DNA of 64,000 nucleotides from Bacteroidales bacterium UBA5762. Lineage in GTDB: Bacteria > Bacteroidota > Bacteroidia > Bacteroidales > TTA-H9. The translations under genes were made by a program, and so were the position numbers. Below are positions 63,813 through 64,000 of this stretch, piece after piece (position 1 is the stretch's first letter; each line of letters opens with the position of its first letter). The notes below the pieces were generated by a model. The model was not told where the DNA came from. It saw only the letters and a list, made by a program, of their open reading frames with translations, and searched no databases. The stretch covers positions 1 to 64,000 of the forward strand of contig DIEY01000100.1 of NCBI GenBank assembly GCA_002418865.1, given 5' to 3'.

Positions 63813-64000
63813 TAAAAAACGTATGCATTTGTGAGTCGAAAAGATAGAAGCAGGTATAAAAACGCACTTTAAAGAGGGTAATGATTTGAATACAACCATT
63901 GGCACACAATTTTCAATGGCTCTGCTCTCCCCATTAAGATAGCAAAGCCATTTTGAACTTAACTCAAGCTGATTTTAATTACCCATTTCCGAAATAAATT

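Noticed and set aside
1..64000. CRISPR, phage or transposon content
   Set aside because: No regular direct repeats with spacers, no transposase, integrase or capsid genes, and no terminal inverted repeats were found.

Overview
The window comes from an AT-rich member of the Bacteroidota, most likely a Bacteroidales-like anaerobe or facultative anaerobe. The evidence is a SusC/SusD pair, a PorW/SprE-type lipoprotein of the type IX secretion system, a fused MurF-alanine racemase, pyruvate:ferredoxin oxidoreductase, several lipoboxes, and many TAnnTTTG promoter boxes (the -7 element of the Bacteroidota primary sigma factor). Shine-Dalgarno sequences are nearly absent. I saw no rRNA, tRNA, CRISPR array, insertion sequence or phage gene. 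Nearly all the sequence is intact chromosomal coding DNA. Species cannot be named from the sequence.

Layout. 1-1337: an acid phosphatase lipoprotein (cut by the window edge) and the transglycosylase mtgA. 1605-5397: a YqhD-type aldehyde reductase, a secreted M28 peptidase and a small secreted protein. 5550-17512: a polysaccharide utilization locus with GH30 and GH3 lipoproteins on the plus strand facing a PKD lipoprotein-susC-susD-GH30 operon on the minus strand; enzyme content points to a beta-glucan, perhaps beta-1,6-linked or laminarin-like. 18032-22833: nifJ and a divergent dihydroorotate-dehydrogenase-like gene. 22989-31000: mutS2, a patatin, a thioredoxin-fold protein, a membrane-anchored coiled-coil protein, a DUF218 protein and a small secreted protein. 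31215-35069: a 1284-residue cytoplasmic hybrid sensor kinase. 35727-39620: a DUF456 protein, a LolC/E-type permease, a YwqK-like lipoprotein and gdhA.

39826-52091 is a long plus-strand run: leucyl aminopeptidase, pdxA, murF-alr, then a cell-surface glycan cassette (GT2 fused to a polytopic domain, an MBOAT acyltransferase, an SGNH-like protein and a second polytopic protein). The last four genes share modules with each other, which makes this the most interesting candidate system in the window. 52254-57108 is a minus-strand run: porW, bactofilin, AtpZ-like, AtpI-like, a PTPS-family enzyme and folE. 57479-64000 carries an M23 peptidase, dxr, rseP, deoC, two small unknown genes, a DUF4296 lipoprotein and an OmpH/Skp chaperone.

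The main themes are envelope building and export (mtgA, murF-alr, M23, LolC/E, PorW, bactofilin, OmpH, RseP, the glycan cassette), anaerobic and nitrogen metabolism (nifJ, gdhA, yqhD) and beta-glucan scavenging. Two divergent gene pairs are driven by nearly identical back-to-back -7 boxes with 1 bp between them.
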